Shown here one piece after another: positions 46,914-54,733 of a stretch of DNA of 64,000 nucleotides. Each line of letters starts with the position of its first letter. Positions within the stretch are counted from its first letter, which is position 1. The stretch comes from Sphingobacterium sp. (GTDB taxonomy: Bacteria; Bacteroidota; Bacteroidia; Sphingobacteriales; Sphingobacteriaceae), in NCBI GenBank assembly GCA_031253985.1, contig JAIRVH010000161.1:1-64000 (forward strand), in the 5' to 3' direction. The notes under the pieces were generated by a model. It ran no database searches, was not told the DNA's origin, and saw only the letters and a list, made by a program, of their open reading frames with translations. The translations under genes were made by a program, and so were the position numbers.

Positions 46914-48596
46914 ATGAAAGTCAATTTCAAATTATTAATTCTTTTGCTGTTGCTGATTGCGCCTGCATACATGTTTGCAAAAGCAGATACAACGAACAAT
47001 TTGGAGGGGGTTGAATTTACTGATGGTACAATAAATCCAGACTCTCTGTCTTTTGAAGAATCTCCGGATACTGCTACAGTAAAAGCCGACTCAGTTAAAG
47101 CGGCGGCCCAAACGGTAGCCAAGGTACAGAAAGCCGAGCCCGAAGGAAAAAGGTCGCTGTGGAGCATTTTTATTGCGGGCCTGATAGGCGGTTTTGCTGC
47201 TTTATTGATGCCTTGTATATTTCCTATGCTACCCTTGACGGTAAGTTTTTTTACCAAACAGGCGGGGAGCCGCGCGAGCGGTATCAGTAAAGCCCTTTTA
47301 TATAGCTTATTTATCATTATCATTTATGTTGCACTGGGAATGATTATCACGATCGCATTTGGATCTGATGCGCTCAATGCACTGTCGACAAATGGTGTTT
47401 TCAACTTCATCTTCTTTTTGTTATTGATCGGATTTGCGGCTTCGTTTTTTGGTGCATTTGAAATTACCTTACCGAGCTCTTTCGTCAATAAAATGGATGC
47501 CAAATCGGATAAGGGTGGTCTAGTCGGCTTGTTCTTTATGGCCTTTAGCTTGTCGTTGGTTTCATTTTCATGTACAGGGCCAATTATCGGGACATTGCTG
47601 GTGGAGGCAGCTTCAAAAGGTGAGCGCTTGGGGCCAGCAATTGGGATGCTGGGATTTTCGATTGCCCTGGCAATTCCTTTTGGTTTGTTTGCCATGTTTC
47701 CTTCCATGCTTAAGTCCTTGCCTAAATCCGGTGGCTGGCTGAATAGTGTAAAGGTCGTATTGGGTTTTCTGGAACTTGCTTTAGCGCTGAAATTTTTATC
47801 CAACGTCGATTTAGCGTACCATTGGAACTGGTTGGATCGAGAGGTGTTTTTGTCCCTGTGGATTGCCATCTTCGCTTTAATGGGGCTTTACTTGATTGGC
47901 AAGATTAAATTCTCCCATGACAGTGAACTGAAATTCCTATCTGTTCCGCGAACTATTTTGGCTATTGTTGTTTTTTCGTTTGTGGTATATATGGTACCTG
48001 GGCTATGGGGGGCACCTTTAAAATCAATTTCTGCTTTTTTACCGCCATCGGCGACACAAGATTTTGATCTATCTTCGGGTGTGGCTACCAGTGCGAATGT
48101 ACATTCAGATGGAAAAGTTAAGAAATATGCGGAGATTTTCCACGAACGCGGTACACCAAAAGGATTTGATCCCTACTATGACTACGATCAGGCCCTTGCG
48201 ACTGCAAAAGAATTGAATAAACCGGTTATTATCGATTTTACAGGGTGGAACTGTGTCAACTGCCGTAAAATGGAAGCAAACGTATGGACCGACCCAGCTG
48301 TGGCCAAACTGCTGAAGGAAGAGTTTGTCATGGCTGAACTTTTCGTAGATGACAAGACAGAACTGGAGCCTAATGAACAATTTGTTTCAACATATAGTGG
48401 TAAAAAGATCAATACTATCGGTAAGAAAAATAGTGATTTTCAAGCGGCTACATTTGATAGCAATTCACAGCCCCTTTATGTTATTGTAGATCCAGCCGGT
48501 AAAGTGCTGGTTCCTCAAAGTGGTGCCAACTATAATATTGAGGAATATAAAGCATTCTTACAGGCTGGGGTGGATGCCTTTAAACAAAAAAACTAA
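46914..48596 (+). CDS. dsbD: Thiol:disulfide interchange protein DsbD-like
   Basis: A 560-aa inner-membrane protein that carries electrons from cytoplasmic thioredoxin to the periplasm. Signal peptide (about 1-22), a short low-complexity linker instead of the N-terminal DsbD alpha domain, then the CcdA-like eight-helix domain with paired cysteines in GFAALLMPCIFPMLPLT and SFSCTGPIIGT. The C-terminal thioredoxin domain has the active site WNCVNCRKMEA (about residue 445). The alpha domain must be replaced by another protein, common in Bacteroidota. Probable role: reduction of periplasmic thiols, including cytochrome c assembly. Confidence 0.88.
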   Translation: MKVNFKLLILLLLLIAPAYMFAKADTTNNLEGVEFTDGTINPDSLSFEESPDTATVKADSVKAAAQTVAKVQKAEPEGKRSLWSIFIAGLIGGFAALLMPCIFPMLPLTVSFFTKQAGSRASGISKALLYSLFIIIIYVALGMIITIAFGSDALNALSTNGVFNFIFFLLLIGFAASFFGAFEITLPSSFVNKMDAKSDKGGLVGLFFMAFSLSLVSFSCTGPIIGTLLVEAASKGERLGPAIGMLGFSIALAIPFGLFAMFPSMLKSLPKSGGWLNSVKVVLGFLELALALKFLSNVDLAYHWNWLDREVFLSLWIAIFALMGLYLIGKIKFSHDSELKFLSVPRTILAIVVFSFVVYMVPGLWGAPLKSISAFLPPSATQDFDLSSGVATSANVHSDGKVKKYAEIFHERGTPKGFDPYYDYDQALATAKELNKPVIIDFTGWNCVNCRKMEANVWTDPAVAKLLKEEFVMAELFVDDKTELEPNEQFVSTYSGKKINTIGKKNSDFQAATFDSNSQPLYVIVDPAGKVLVPQSGANYNIEEYKAFLQAGVDAFKQKN

Positions 48597-48617
48597 CCAT
48601 CGTCATATGCTAATTTT

Positions 48618-48654
48618 ATCCTCCTTGTTATCATTGACAAGGGGGATTTTTTTG
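48618..48654 (+). terminator. Terminator of dsbD
   Basis: ATCCTCCTTGT (48618-48628) pairs with ACAAGGGGGAT (48637-48647) with one G-T pair, then TTTTTTTG. Confidence 0.82.
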
Positions 48655-48659
48655 TTTTT

Positions 48660-48956
48660 AAGACATTTCTTTTGTGCTTGTACTGTTCATGCTGCTTTTG
48701 GGGATGTCTTCGTACAGTGTTCGTACCATGTTCGGATACGGATGGTCTGGTAATCATTATTGACGAGTTTCCGATCGAATAATTCCTGTTCAGGGTCTGG
48801 TCGGAATGTGGTCAGGATCTGTACAATATCTGTATCGCATCCGAATAAGGTACGAATCTTTCCCTGCTATTTTATACAAAAATCTTGAAGGAAAGCGGTT
48901 AGCTGATGCTAGGCAAGCTGAGGAACCTTCAATGATTTTGTAAGTACCAACAGCAA
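48660..48956. other. Non-coding stretch with a long imperfect inverted repeat
   Basis: About 300 bp with no credible gene. TTCGTACCATGTTCGGATAC (48720 on) and the inverse (48834-48856) match at about 19 of 24 positions, with roughly 90 bp between arms. This could be a structured RNA or a decayed mobile element. Nothing else is recognised. Confidence 0.45.
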
Positions 48957-49012
48957 TGAAAGTGCCTGTTGTTCTTTCTGGCGCCAAGAACAACAGGCAC
49001 TTTCAAAAAAAA
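48957..49012 (+). terminator. Long perfect hairpin with T/A tract
   Basis: A 20-bp perfect stem (48957-48976 with 48986-49005), 9-nt loop, followed by an A-run on the plus strand. With no T-run on the plus strand it is a strong structure rather than a classic terminator in that direction. It directly abuts the minus-strand terminator of the DUF5686 gene. Confidence 0.55.
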
Positions 49013-49041
49013 GACCGTGTCATATGCTCTTTGACACGGCC
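49005..49041 (-). terminator. Terminator of the DUF5686 gene
   Basis: On the minus strand GGCCGTGTCA pairs with TGACACGGTC (49032-49041 with 49013-49022), followed by eight T. Confidence 0.85.
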
Positions 49042-49070
49042 CAAATTATACTATAAATTTATGGAAACTA

Positions 49071-51668
49071 TTAGAAATCAAATCTGACCCGTGCACGAAT
49101 ACCCCAGGCTGGTGCATCGACGTGATCAAGATAATTTAGACGTTTTACGTAGTCCACACGTAATATTTTGAAAATGTTGGATAGACCTATACTTGCCTCC
49201 ATATAAGGTTCTGAACCGAACGTATAGGAGCTCTGTACGCCATTTGCATCGTGCTGCCAAGTGAATACCTTTGAACCGTAATTCGGGTCGTCAGGATTGT
49301 TTTCTTTACGCAGTCCACCGTATACACCTTTGAAACTAAATACCTCGCGCAATTTGAGCTTTTTGATCAATGGAATTTTGTTCAGCAGAAAACCATTCAT
49401 GTAGTACTGCACATTCAATGAAGCGTTATGGTCACTGACAAACTCCAGGAAGTTCATCAAGTTATACGAGTTCAATTGATAGGCATATGTCTGATTTGCA
49501 CGATGGATCGTTAAGAAAGGAAATGGAATTTCTTTTCCTGCGATATAATTACCCTCTGCCGTGACATCAGCAAATCCAAATTGACTAAAATAGAAGCGTT
49601 TGAATGCACCTACATTAAAGTTGTGATAATTATATTCACCTTTGGCCAGTCCTTTGATTCCGGCTGTATAATTGAACGTAAAGATCGGATATTGATTGAA
49701 AATAGGTGTCCGATAGATTTTTCCCTGATAGAACTCTTCATGCGGAGCATATCTAAAATTGACAGACAATTCTGTCGAGTTCAATTCATTAAACAGTCTG
49801 CTTTCATTGTTGGCATCTACCATTTGGTAGGTTAGGCTTCCGGCAGGAGTTTGTCTGTTAATATTAAATGCCGCTCCGATAGCTAAGTGATTTAAAAATT
49901 CTTTTTTATACTCTAAGCCATAGTTTGTCTCATAGATGTAACGGTCGTTATCGCCACGTTTGAAAGACAGCAAGAAGTTATCTTCCTGAATAAACTCTAG
50001 TTTTTGTCCAGGGATCTTGGTGTCTTTTTTATAGGAAGCCCTGATATAATGCATCGGGAAGGAGTAGACCGATTTGTTATTAAACGCATAGGTTCCACTG
50101 AAAAAGTATTTCCATTTCTGATCTTTAAAACCATAAGCTGCATAAGTTTCAGCATAGAAACGCTTGCTTAAAGACTCTGTGGTGCGTCCGCCGACACGTA
50201 AACGGAAACCTTCTACCGGGTTAAAACTATAGAATGTATTCACAGGACCAATTTCTACCGGCCCAGCTTGTTTGTACCCCGACAATACCAGTGCAGCAAT
50301 ATCCATGAAGGTACGGAATGAAGGAATCTTCTGTAGCGTATCAATATTATGATAGATGTTCAGTTCATTTTGCGCAAGAGCGAGTGGGCGTTGAGTTTCA
50401 AATAATGTCTTTGTCGCTTTCTTGTTTTCAACATTATAGGCGATAACCGTAGAAGGACCATCGTAGATGCTGTCAGGTTGTTGAACACCGACCTTGTAAT
50501 TGTTGTAATCTACTGTCCGGCTTCCGCGGATACCCATGCCTTTCTCTGTTAAGGAGAAGTCTATTCCTAAAGTGCTCGTTTTTAGGTAAAAGCGGCTTTT
50601 GCTGTCTTTGTCAAATTTCAGCTGTATCTGTAAGTCGCGCACAAAGTTTAAGTTGATGTCATCGGCAACGGTCATGTTGGCGCCCTGAACCGCATAATTG
50701 CCGTCCAAAGTAACATACAGCTGGCCTTTGAATAACATATCAGCCTTGTTACGCGGAAAGAAACTTAATTCGACCAGCCACGGCTGTGCCGTTTTAATGG
50801 TATCCGTGATAAAGAATTTATAAAACGTAGGAGCTGAGTTTGCGATTGGACTTAAAAACTGATTTGTAACCAATGAAATGTTATTGTCGTAAATATCGAC
50901 TTGCTCATACAATTTATTGAAGTAGGCGGTAAGACCGTCGTTATCGATAAATTTGGGGTCAAATTGCGCGCGTTGGTCACCGAGTATATATTGTTTGGTT
51001 TTGCTCGGATCTTTACGATAGTACACTTTCGACATTTTTTCTTCTATGAAAGCAGGAAGCACGTATTTGTTGGCGGTTTTCGCCGAGTCGTCCGTTTCAA
51101 AAAGAAATTGATAGTTTTTGAATATTTTTTTATTGACAAATTTCTCCGAAAGATTGCTTAGCCCTAAGGACATCTTCTCGTATTGGTCAAATTCAGCATA
51201 TTGCTGACCTGAAAGCCTATTTTTTTCCTTATTCTCGATGACCTTGCGAATCAATGCGACGGCAGGATTGTCTTTGTTGCTATATTTTTTCTTTTTGGCC
51301 TTAACAACGACTTCTTCCAGCATGTTGTCCTGTTGGTCCATGAGAATTTCTTTTGTTTGCGTTGCATCATTCGTAACAAAAGCATCTTTACTATCATACC
51401 CAATGTAACTTGCTCTGATTTTCACATACGAAGTCGGAAAGACCAGCTTAAATTCACCATTTGCATTTGTTGATGTGGTGGTACCTGCAGAAGCGGGGGC
51501 ACCGACTACAGCTACGGTAGCATAGGGGATGGGAGTCTTGGTCTTTGCATCTTTAACTGTACCGGTCACGGTTTTGTTTTGCGCAAAAGCCAAAGACACC
51601 GTTAGTACGAATGTTATCGAAAAAAAGAGTTTAGTTATGAAGGTTGTTGCGTTTATTTTAGCTTCCAT
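49071..51668 (-). CDS. DUF5686 / carboxypeptidase-regulatory-like outer-membrane protein
   Basis: An 865-aa protein from ATG 51668 (MEAKINATT; a TTG 27 nt upstream is less likely). Signal peptide ending near SLAFAQ. A CarboxypepD_reg-like beta-sandwich (about 30-115: KTVTGTVKDAKTKTPIPYAT) is followed by a link LEEVVVKAKKKKYSNKDNPA. The rest is a long DUF5686 region rich in alternating aromatic/polar strands, ending in aromatic residues (RARVRFDF), as in outer-membrane barrels. Such proteins are common and poorly characterised in Bacteroidota. It lacks the SusC TonB-box/plug pattern. It is monocistronic with its own terminator. Confidence 0.82.
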   Translation of the reverse strand: MEAKINATTFITKLFFSITFVLTVSLAFAQNKTVTGTVKDAKTKTPIPYATVAVVGAPASAGTTTSTNANGEFKLVFPTSYVKIRASYIGYDSKDAFVTNDATQTKEILMDQQDNMLEEVVVKAKKKKYSNKDNPAVALIRKVIENKEKNRLSGQQYAEFDQYEKMSLGLSNLSEKFVNKKIFKNYQFLFETDDSAKTANKYVLPAFIEEKMSKVYYRKDPSKTKQYILGDQRAQFDPKFIDNDGLTAYFNKLYEQVDIYDNNISLVTNQFLSPIANSAPTFYKFFITDTIKTAQPWLVELSFFPRNKADMLFKGQLYVTLDGNYAVQGANMTVADDINLNFVRDLQIQLKFDKDSKSRFYLKTSTLGIDFSLTEKGMGIRGSRTVDYNNYKVGVQQPDSIYDGPSTVIAYNVENKKATKTLFETQRPLALAQNELNIYHNIDTLQKIPSFRTFMDIAALVLSGYKQAGPVEIGPVNTFYSFNPVEGFRLRVGGRTTESLSKRFYAETYAAYGFKDQKWKYFFSGTYAFNNKSVYSFPMHYIRASYKKDTKIPGQKLEFIQEDNFLLSFKRGDNDRYIYETNYGLEYKKEFLNHLAIGAAFNINRQTPAGSLTYQMVDANNESRLFNELNSTELSVNFRYAPHEEFYQGKIYRTPIFNQYPIFTFNYTAGIKGLAKGEYNYHNFNVGAFKRFYFSQFGFADVTAEGNYIAGKEIPFPFLTIHRANQTYAYQLNSYNLMNFLEFVSDHNASLNVQYYMNGFLLNKIPLIKKLKLREVFSFKGVYGGLRKENNPDDPNYGSKVFTWQHDANGVQSSYTFGSEPYMEASIGLSNIFKILRVDYVKRLNYLDHVDAPAWGIRARVRFDF

Positions 51669-51969
51669 TATATTGCTATAATCTTGAAAATTCAAAATTG
51701 TTTTCTTGTCTCTACTTTATTTTTGACTTTATAGGTATTAAAATCAAAAAATCAGTGAACAAAGGAAATAAAAAATTAAGAATAATTAAAATTTTATTGT
51801 AATGTAATAAAGGGAGGTGTTTAATTCAATCCTCTTTATAAATTATTGTTTATCAGTTGTTTGTGGTTAATTGTTGATTTAGGTCAATAATTTGCGAATT
51901 ACATTTTGACTTGCCGATGATTTTCCAATGGATTATTTGCTGACTTTTGTAACGATATAGTCAGCGTTA
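51669..51969. other. Intergenic region between DUF5686 and RluA-family genes
   Basis: About 300 bp, AT-rich, between two minus-strand genes. It must contain the DUF5686 promoter; no clear TAnnTTTG box, hairpin RNA or ORF was found. Confidence 0.5.
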
Positions 51970-53649
51970 TTAAAAATCCGGTTCAATTTCAAAGGTCATT
52001 TCCTTTTTAAAACGGGGGTGAACGAAGGTAATGGAAGCGGCATGCAGGTGTAATCTGTTTGCTTTTGCACCGTATAAATCATCCCCGACAATCGGGGTAT
52101 TTAAGCCATTCGGATGTACAGCGTGCATACGGAGCTGGTGTGTGCGTCCTGTTAATGGGTAGAATCTGACTCTTGTTTGCTTGTTTTCTATCGCAATTTT
52201 TTCCCATTTTGTCTGTGCTGGTTTGCCATAGGTATAGCAGACCATCTGACGGGGTCGATCATCCAGGTCTACCCGAAGTGGGAGATCAATAAAACCTGAC
52301 TCCGCTTCTATAACGCCATCGAGTAAAGCAATGTATGTTTTTTTTATCGTATGCTGTATGAATTGATCTTGAATGAACTGATGGGATTCTTTGTTTTTGG
52401 CAACGATCAAAAGACCCGAGGTGGACATGTCCAGCCGGTGGATAATAATTGGACCCGCATTGGGGTAGCGTTGCAGAATCCGGTTATAAACCGAGTCTTT
52501 CACATAAATGCCCGGCACAGATAGAAATTCTGCCGGTTTATTGATGACAATGATATCCTCATCTTCATAAATCTGAGGGAGTTCTACATCCAATGTTGTT
52601 TCCTGTTGCATTGGATTGGGGTCGACAGCCAATCCTTCGAGCATATAGCCTAAAATAGGTTCACATTTTTTTCTGCAGGCAGGATAGTAGTTTTGGTGTC
52701 TGCGTATTTCAGATGCTGGCGAACAGCCCCACCAGAATTCAGCCAAAGCAAGGGGTGTCAGCTCGTTTTCATAAGCATATTGCAAGAGTTTGGGGGCAGC
52801 GCATTCCCCAGATCCAGCAGGTGGTGTTGTCTTGTTGAAATCATGGAATACAGCAACAACATTTTTGCGCTCACCATTAGCATTACAGAAATTATATTTT
52901 TCGAAAAGCTGTTTCTGCAGGTTTCCTGACCGTGTTTTCCGTTCCTCTTTCAATGCAGTAATTGCAGACAGCATCTGTTGCAATTGGATACTTTCGGATT
53001 CCAGTGCTAAGTGCATATTATATTGAAAACGCTGTAGTTGCTGTTTGTCTTTTAAACTTTGATTGCGCATATCTTCCATGAGCAGTTCATAGTCTTCATC
53101 CGATAGACTTGTCCGCAGCCGGGTCCGGGTTTCTTTGCGCTCTTTTTTTTGACCTCTTAATTTTGTTTTTAATTCATCCAGGGATTTATCCCAGGTTCCT
53201 TTCAGTAAATCAAGATGACGCTTTGTACTGGCTAGCTCATCACTTTTTTCTAGTTGTTCAATTTTTCGGTTAAGTGCATTGAGATGTACTTCTTCGTTCA
53301 AAAAAAAACTATTTTCTTCGAGCATGTCGAAGATGGGCGGAACAAAATACCGATGTTTGTTACTTCCTGCCAGTTTTCCCGACACGGCAGCAAGGTAACC
53401 CAGTTGGCCATGCTGGTTTTTGACAACAAGGACACCGAACATTTTTCCGATAGCTAATCCTTCCGATTTTTCATCAAGACCAAAATTATGGCTCCAGTCT
53501 TCTTGATTTTCAATATAATGTTGAAGTTCTTTTGCAGCAATGACAGCTAGTGGGTGTGGTTCATAGCAAAATGGAAAGGTAAATCGCATCGGAAGTTCAA
53601 TGCCTGAGATATCTTTTTTGAATGTATGAAAATAAGTGTTGTTGTCCAT
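51970..53649 (-). CDS. RluA-family pseudouridine synthase with long N-terminal extension
   Basis: 559 aa from ATG 53649 (MDNNTYFHTFKK); a TTG at 53688 is inside the promoter box and rejected. The C-terminal third (about 355-559) is an RluA-type RNA pseudouridine synthase: EDEDIIVINKPAEFLSVPG, the catalytic Asp in IIHRLDMSTSGLLIVAKN, and LTGRTHQLRMHAVH. The first 340 residues contain a long charged coiled coil (about 125-270) and a cysteine block, GSGECAAPKLLQYAYE with PACRKKCEPILGYML. That architecture recurs in a distinct RluA subgroup. The S4 domain of RluB/RluC-type enzymes is absent. The target RNA is unknown. Confidence 0.85.
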   Translation of the reverse strand: MDNNTYFHTFKKDISGIELPMRFTFPFCYEPHPLAVIAAKELQHYIENQEDWSHNFGLDEKSEGLAIGKMFGVLVVKNQHGQLGYLAAVSGKLAGSNKHRYFVPPIFDMLEENSFFLNEEVHLNALNRKIEQLEKSDELASTKRHLDLLKGTWDKSLDELKTKLRGQKKERKETRTRLRTSLSDEDYELLMEDMRNQSLKDKQQLQRFQYNMHLALESESIQLQQMLSAITALKEERKTRSGNLQKQLFEKYNFCNANGERKNVVAVFHDFNKTTPPAGSGECAAPKLLQYAYENELTPLALAEFWWGCSPASEIRRHQNYYPACRKKCEPILGYMLEGLAVDPNPMQQETTLDVELPQIYEDEDIIVINKPAEFLSVPGIYVKDSVYNRILQRYPNAGPIIIHRLDMSTSGLLIVAKNKESHQFIQDQFIQHTIKKTYIALLDGVIEAESGFIDLPLRVDLDDRPRQMVCYTYGKPAQTKWEKIAIENKQTRVRFYPLTGRTHQLRMHAVHPNGLNTPIVGDDLYGAKANRLHLHAASITFVHPRFKKEMTFEIEPDF

Positions 53650-53685
53650 TGTGCCCACAGCTTTCCCTCGAGATAAATATGTCGG

Positions 53686-53693
53686 CAAAAGTA
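53686..53693 (-). promoter_or_regulatory. -7 box of the RluA-family gene
   Basis: TACTTTTG on the minus strand, 36 nt before the ATG at 53649. It decides against the longer start at 53688. Confidence 0.5.
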
Positions 53694-53972
53694 CAATATT
53701 CTGTTCTTTAAATTACATCACGTTCGCTGTTTTATCTGAAAATGTCAATTTTATGGATTTTGGTCTGCTGTTTTCGCGCTTTTCCTGTTCGGCTCATCAT
53801 ACCAGTTTTTTCTCCCTACAGGCTCCCTTTGCACCATTTCATGAACGAGAGGATTCTGTAGTAGCGTTTGGCAATTGGCATGGATTTTTGTATGTAGTTT
53901 TATTTGGTTTTTACCGTATTTTTGGGTAAATTTAATTAAGCAATTCATACATATAGTTAACAAAAGAATAGT
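53694..53972. other. Intergenic region upstream of dps, distal part
   Basis: AT-rich, between divergent RluA-family and dps genes. Short frames on both strands here (for example 53751-54080 minus) have no family look, no ribosome site and unusual composition. No RNA gene recognised. Confidence 0.45.
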
Positions 53973-54036
53973 CATATGAAATATCCACGATTGTAATACT
54001 AAAATACAGAGAAACGTAATGCGGATATTCCATATG
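53973..54036 (+). promoter_or_regulatory. Imperfect dyad upstream of dps
   Basis: CATATGAAATATCCAC (53973-53988) and GCGGATATTCCATATG (54021-54036) are inverted copies matching at 14 of 16 positions, 77 nt before the dps start. It is either a regulator site or a stem-loop in the 5' leader. Inference only. Confidence 0.4.
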
Positions 54037-54112
54037 GCCTTTAAAGAACAACGCGAGTGTAACGAGTTCATTGGGACCAATGAAAATAAACACTTTCAAT
54101 AATTATTTAAAT

Positions 54113-54586
54113 ATGAAAACTTCAATTGGAATTAAAGATGCAGACTTGAAAAAAGTTGCACAGTTGCTAAATGTGCTATTGGCAGATGAACACATTGTCT
54201 ATATGAAGACACGTAATGCGCACTGGAATGTGGAAGGTGCAGATTTTCATGCCGCTCATTTATTTTTAGAATCTCAATACGATGAACTGGCTGAAGTGAT
54301 CGATGAAGTCGCAGAGCGTGTGCGTACACTGGGTCATTACGCTGTAGGTACATTTGATAAATATTTGAAACTGACGCGCTTAACGGAATCTACTTCGGAG
54401 AAGACAGATAGCCAGTCTTATTATAAGGAATTGCTGGCTGACCATGAAGCTATTGCGATGTCAATCCGTGCGGATCTTGCGGTGGTTGAGGGCACAGCAG
54501 ATAATGGTACGGAGGACTTTTTGGTCGGACTGTTGGAAAAGCATGAAAAGATGGCTTGGATGCTCCGTGCGCATTTCGTGAAGTAG
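54113..54586 (+). CDS. dps: Dps-family ferritin-like DNA-protection protein
   Basis: 157 aa from ATG 54113 (MKTSIGIKDADLKKVAQLLN); a longer frame from 54071 adds non-family residues. A four-helix ferritin-like fold forming dodecamers that oxidise and store iron and shield DNA under stress. Ferroxidase-site motif: NAHWNVEGADFHAAHLFLES (His and Asp) followed by YDELAEVIDEVAERVRTLG (Glu), normally shared between two subunits. It is a single gene closed by a strong terminator. An inverted repeat about 80 nt upstream may be an operator. Confidence 0.93.
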   Translation: MKTSIGIKDADLKKVAQLLNVLLADEHIVYMKTRNAHWNVEGADFHAAHLFLESQYDELAEVIDEVAERVRTLGHYAVGTFDKYLKLTRLTESTSEKTDSQSYYKELLADHEAIAMSIRADLAVVEGTADNGTEDFLVGLLEKHEKMAWMLRAHFVK

Positions 54587-54613
54587 CTGTAGCCATTTAT
54601 CCACAGTTGCTGG

Positions 54614-54652
54614 AAAAAATCCCGCCTATTGGAATAGGCGGGATTTTTTTTT
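54614..54652 (+). terminator. Terminator of dps
   Basis: ATCCCGCCTATT pairs with AATAGGCGGGAT, flanked by A- and T-runs (54614-54649); a perfect stem. Confidence 0.92.
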
Positions 54653-54733
54653 CTGTTTTGTTGCCGGCGCAGGATTAATTTTCTATCTTAAAGAGGAATT
54701 AAGCCTTCAGAAACATTTTAACATATTACAACT

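Noticed and set aside
53636..54080. Short frames on both strands upstream of dps (97 and 109 codons)
   Set aside because: One overlaps the RluA-family start region and promoter, the other is antisense to the dps leader; neither has a recognisable protein pattern.
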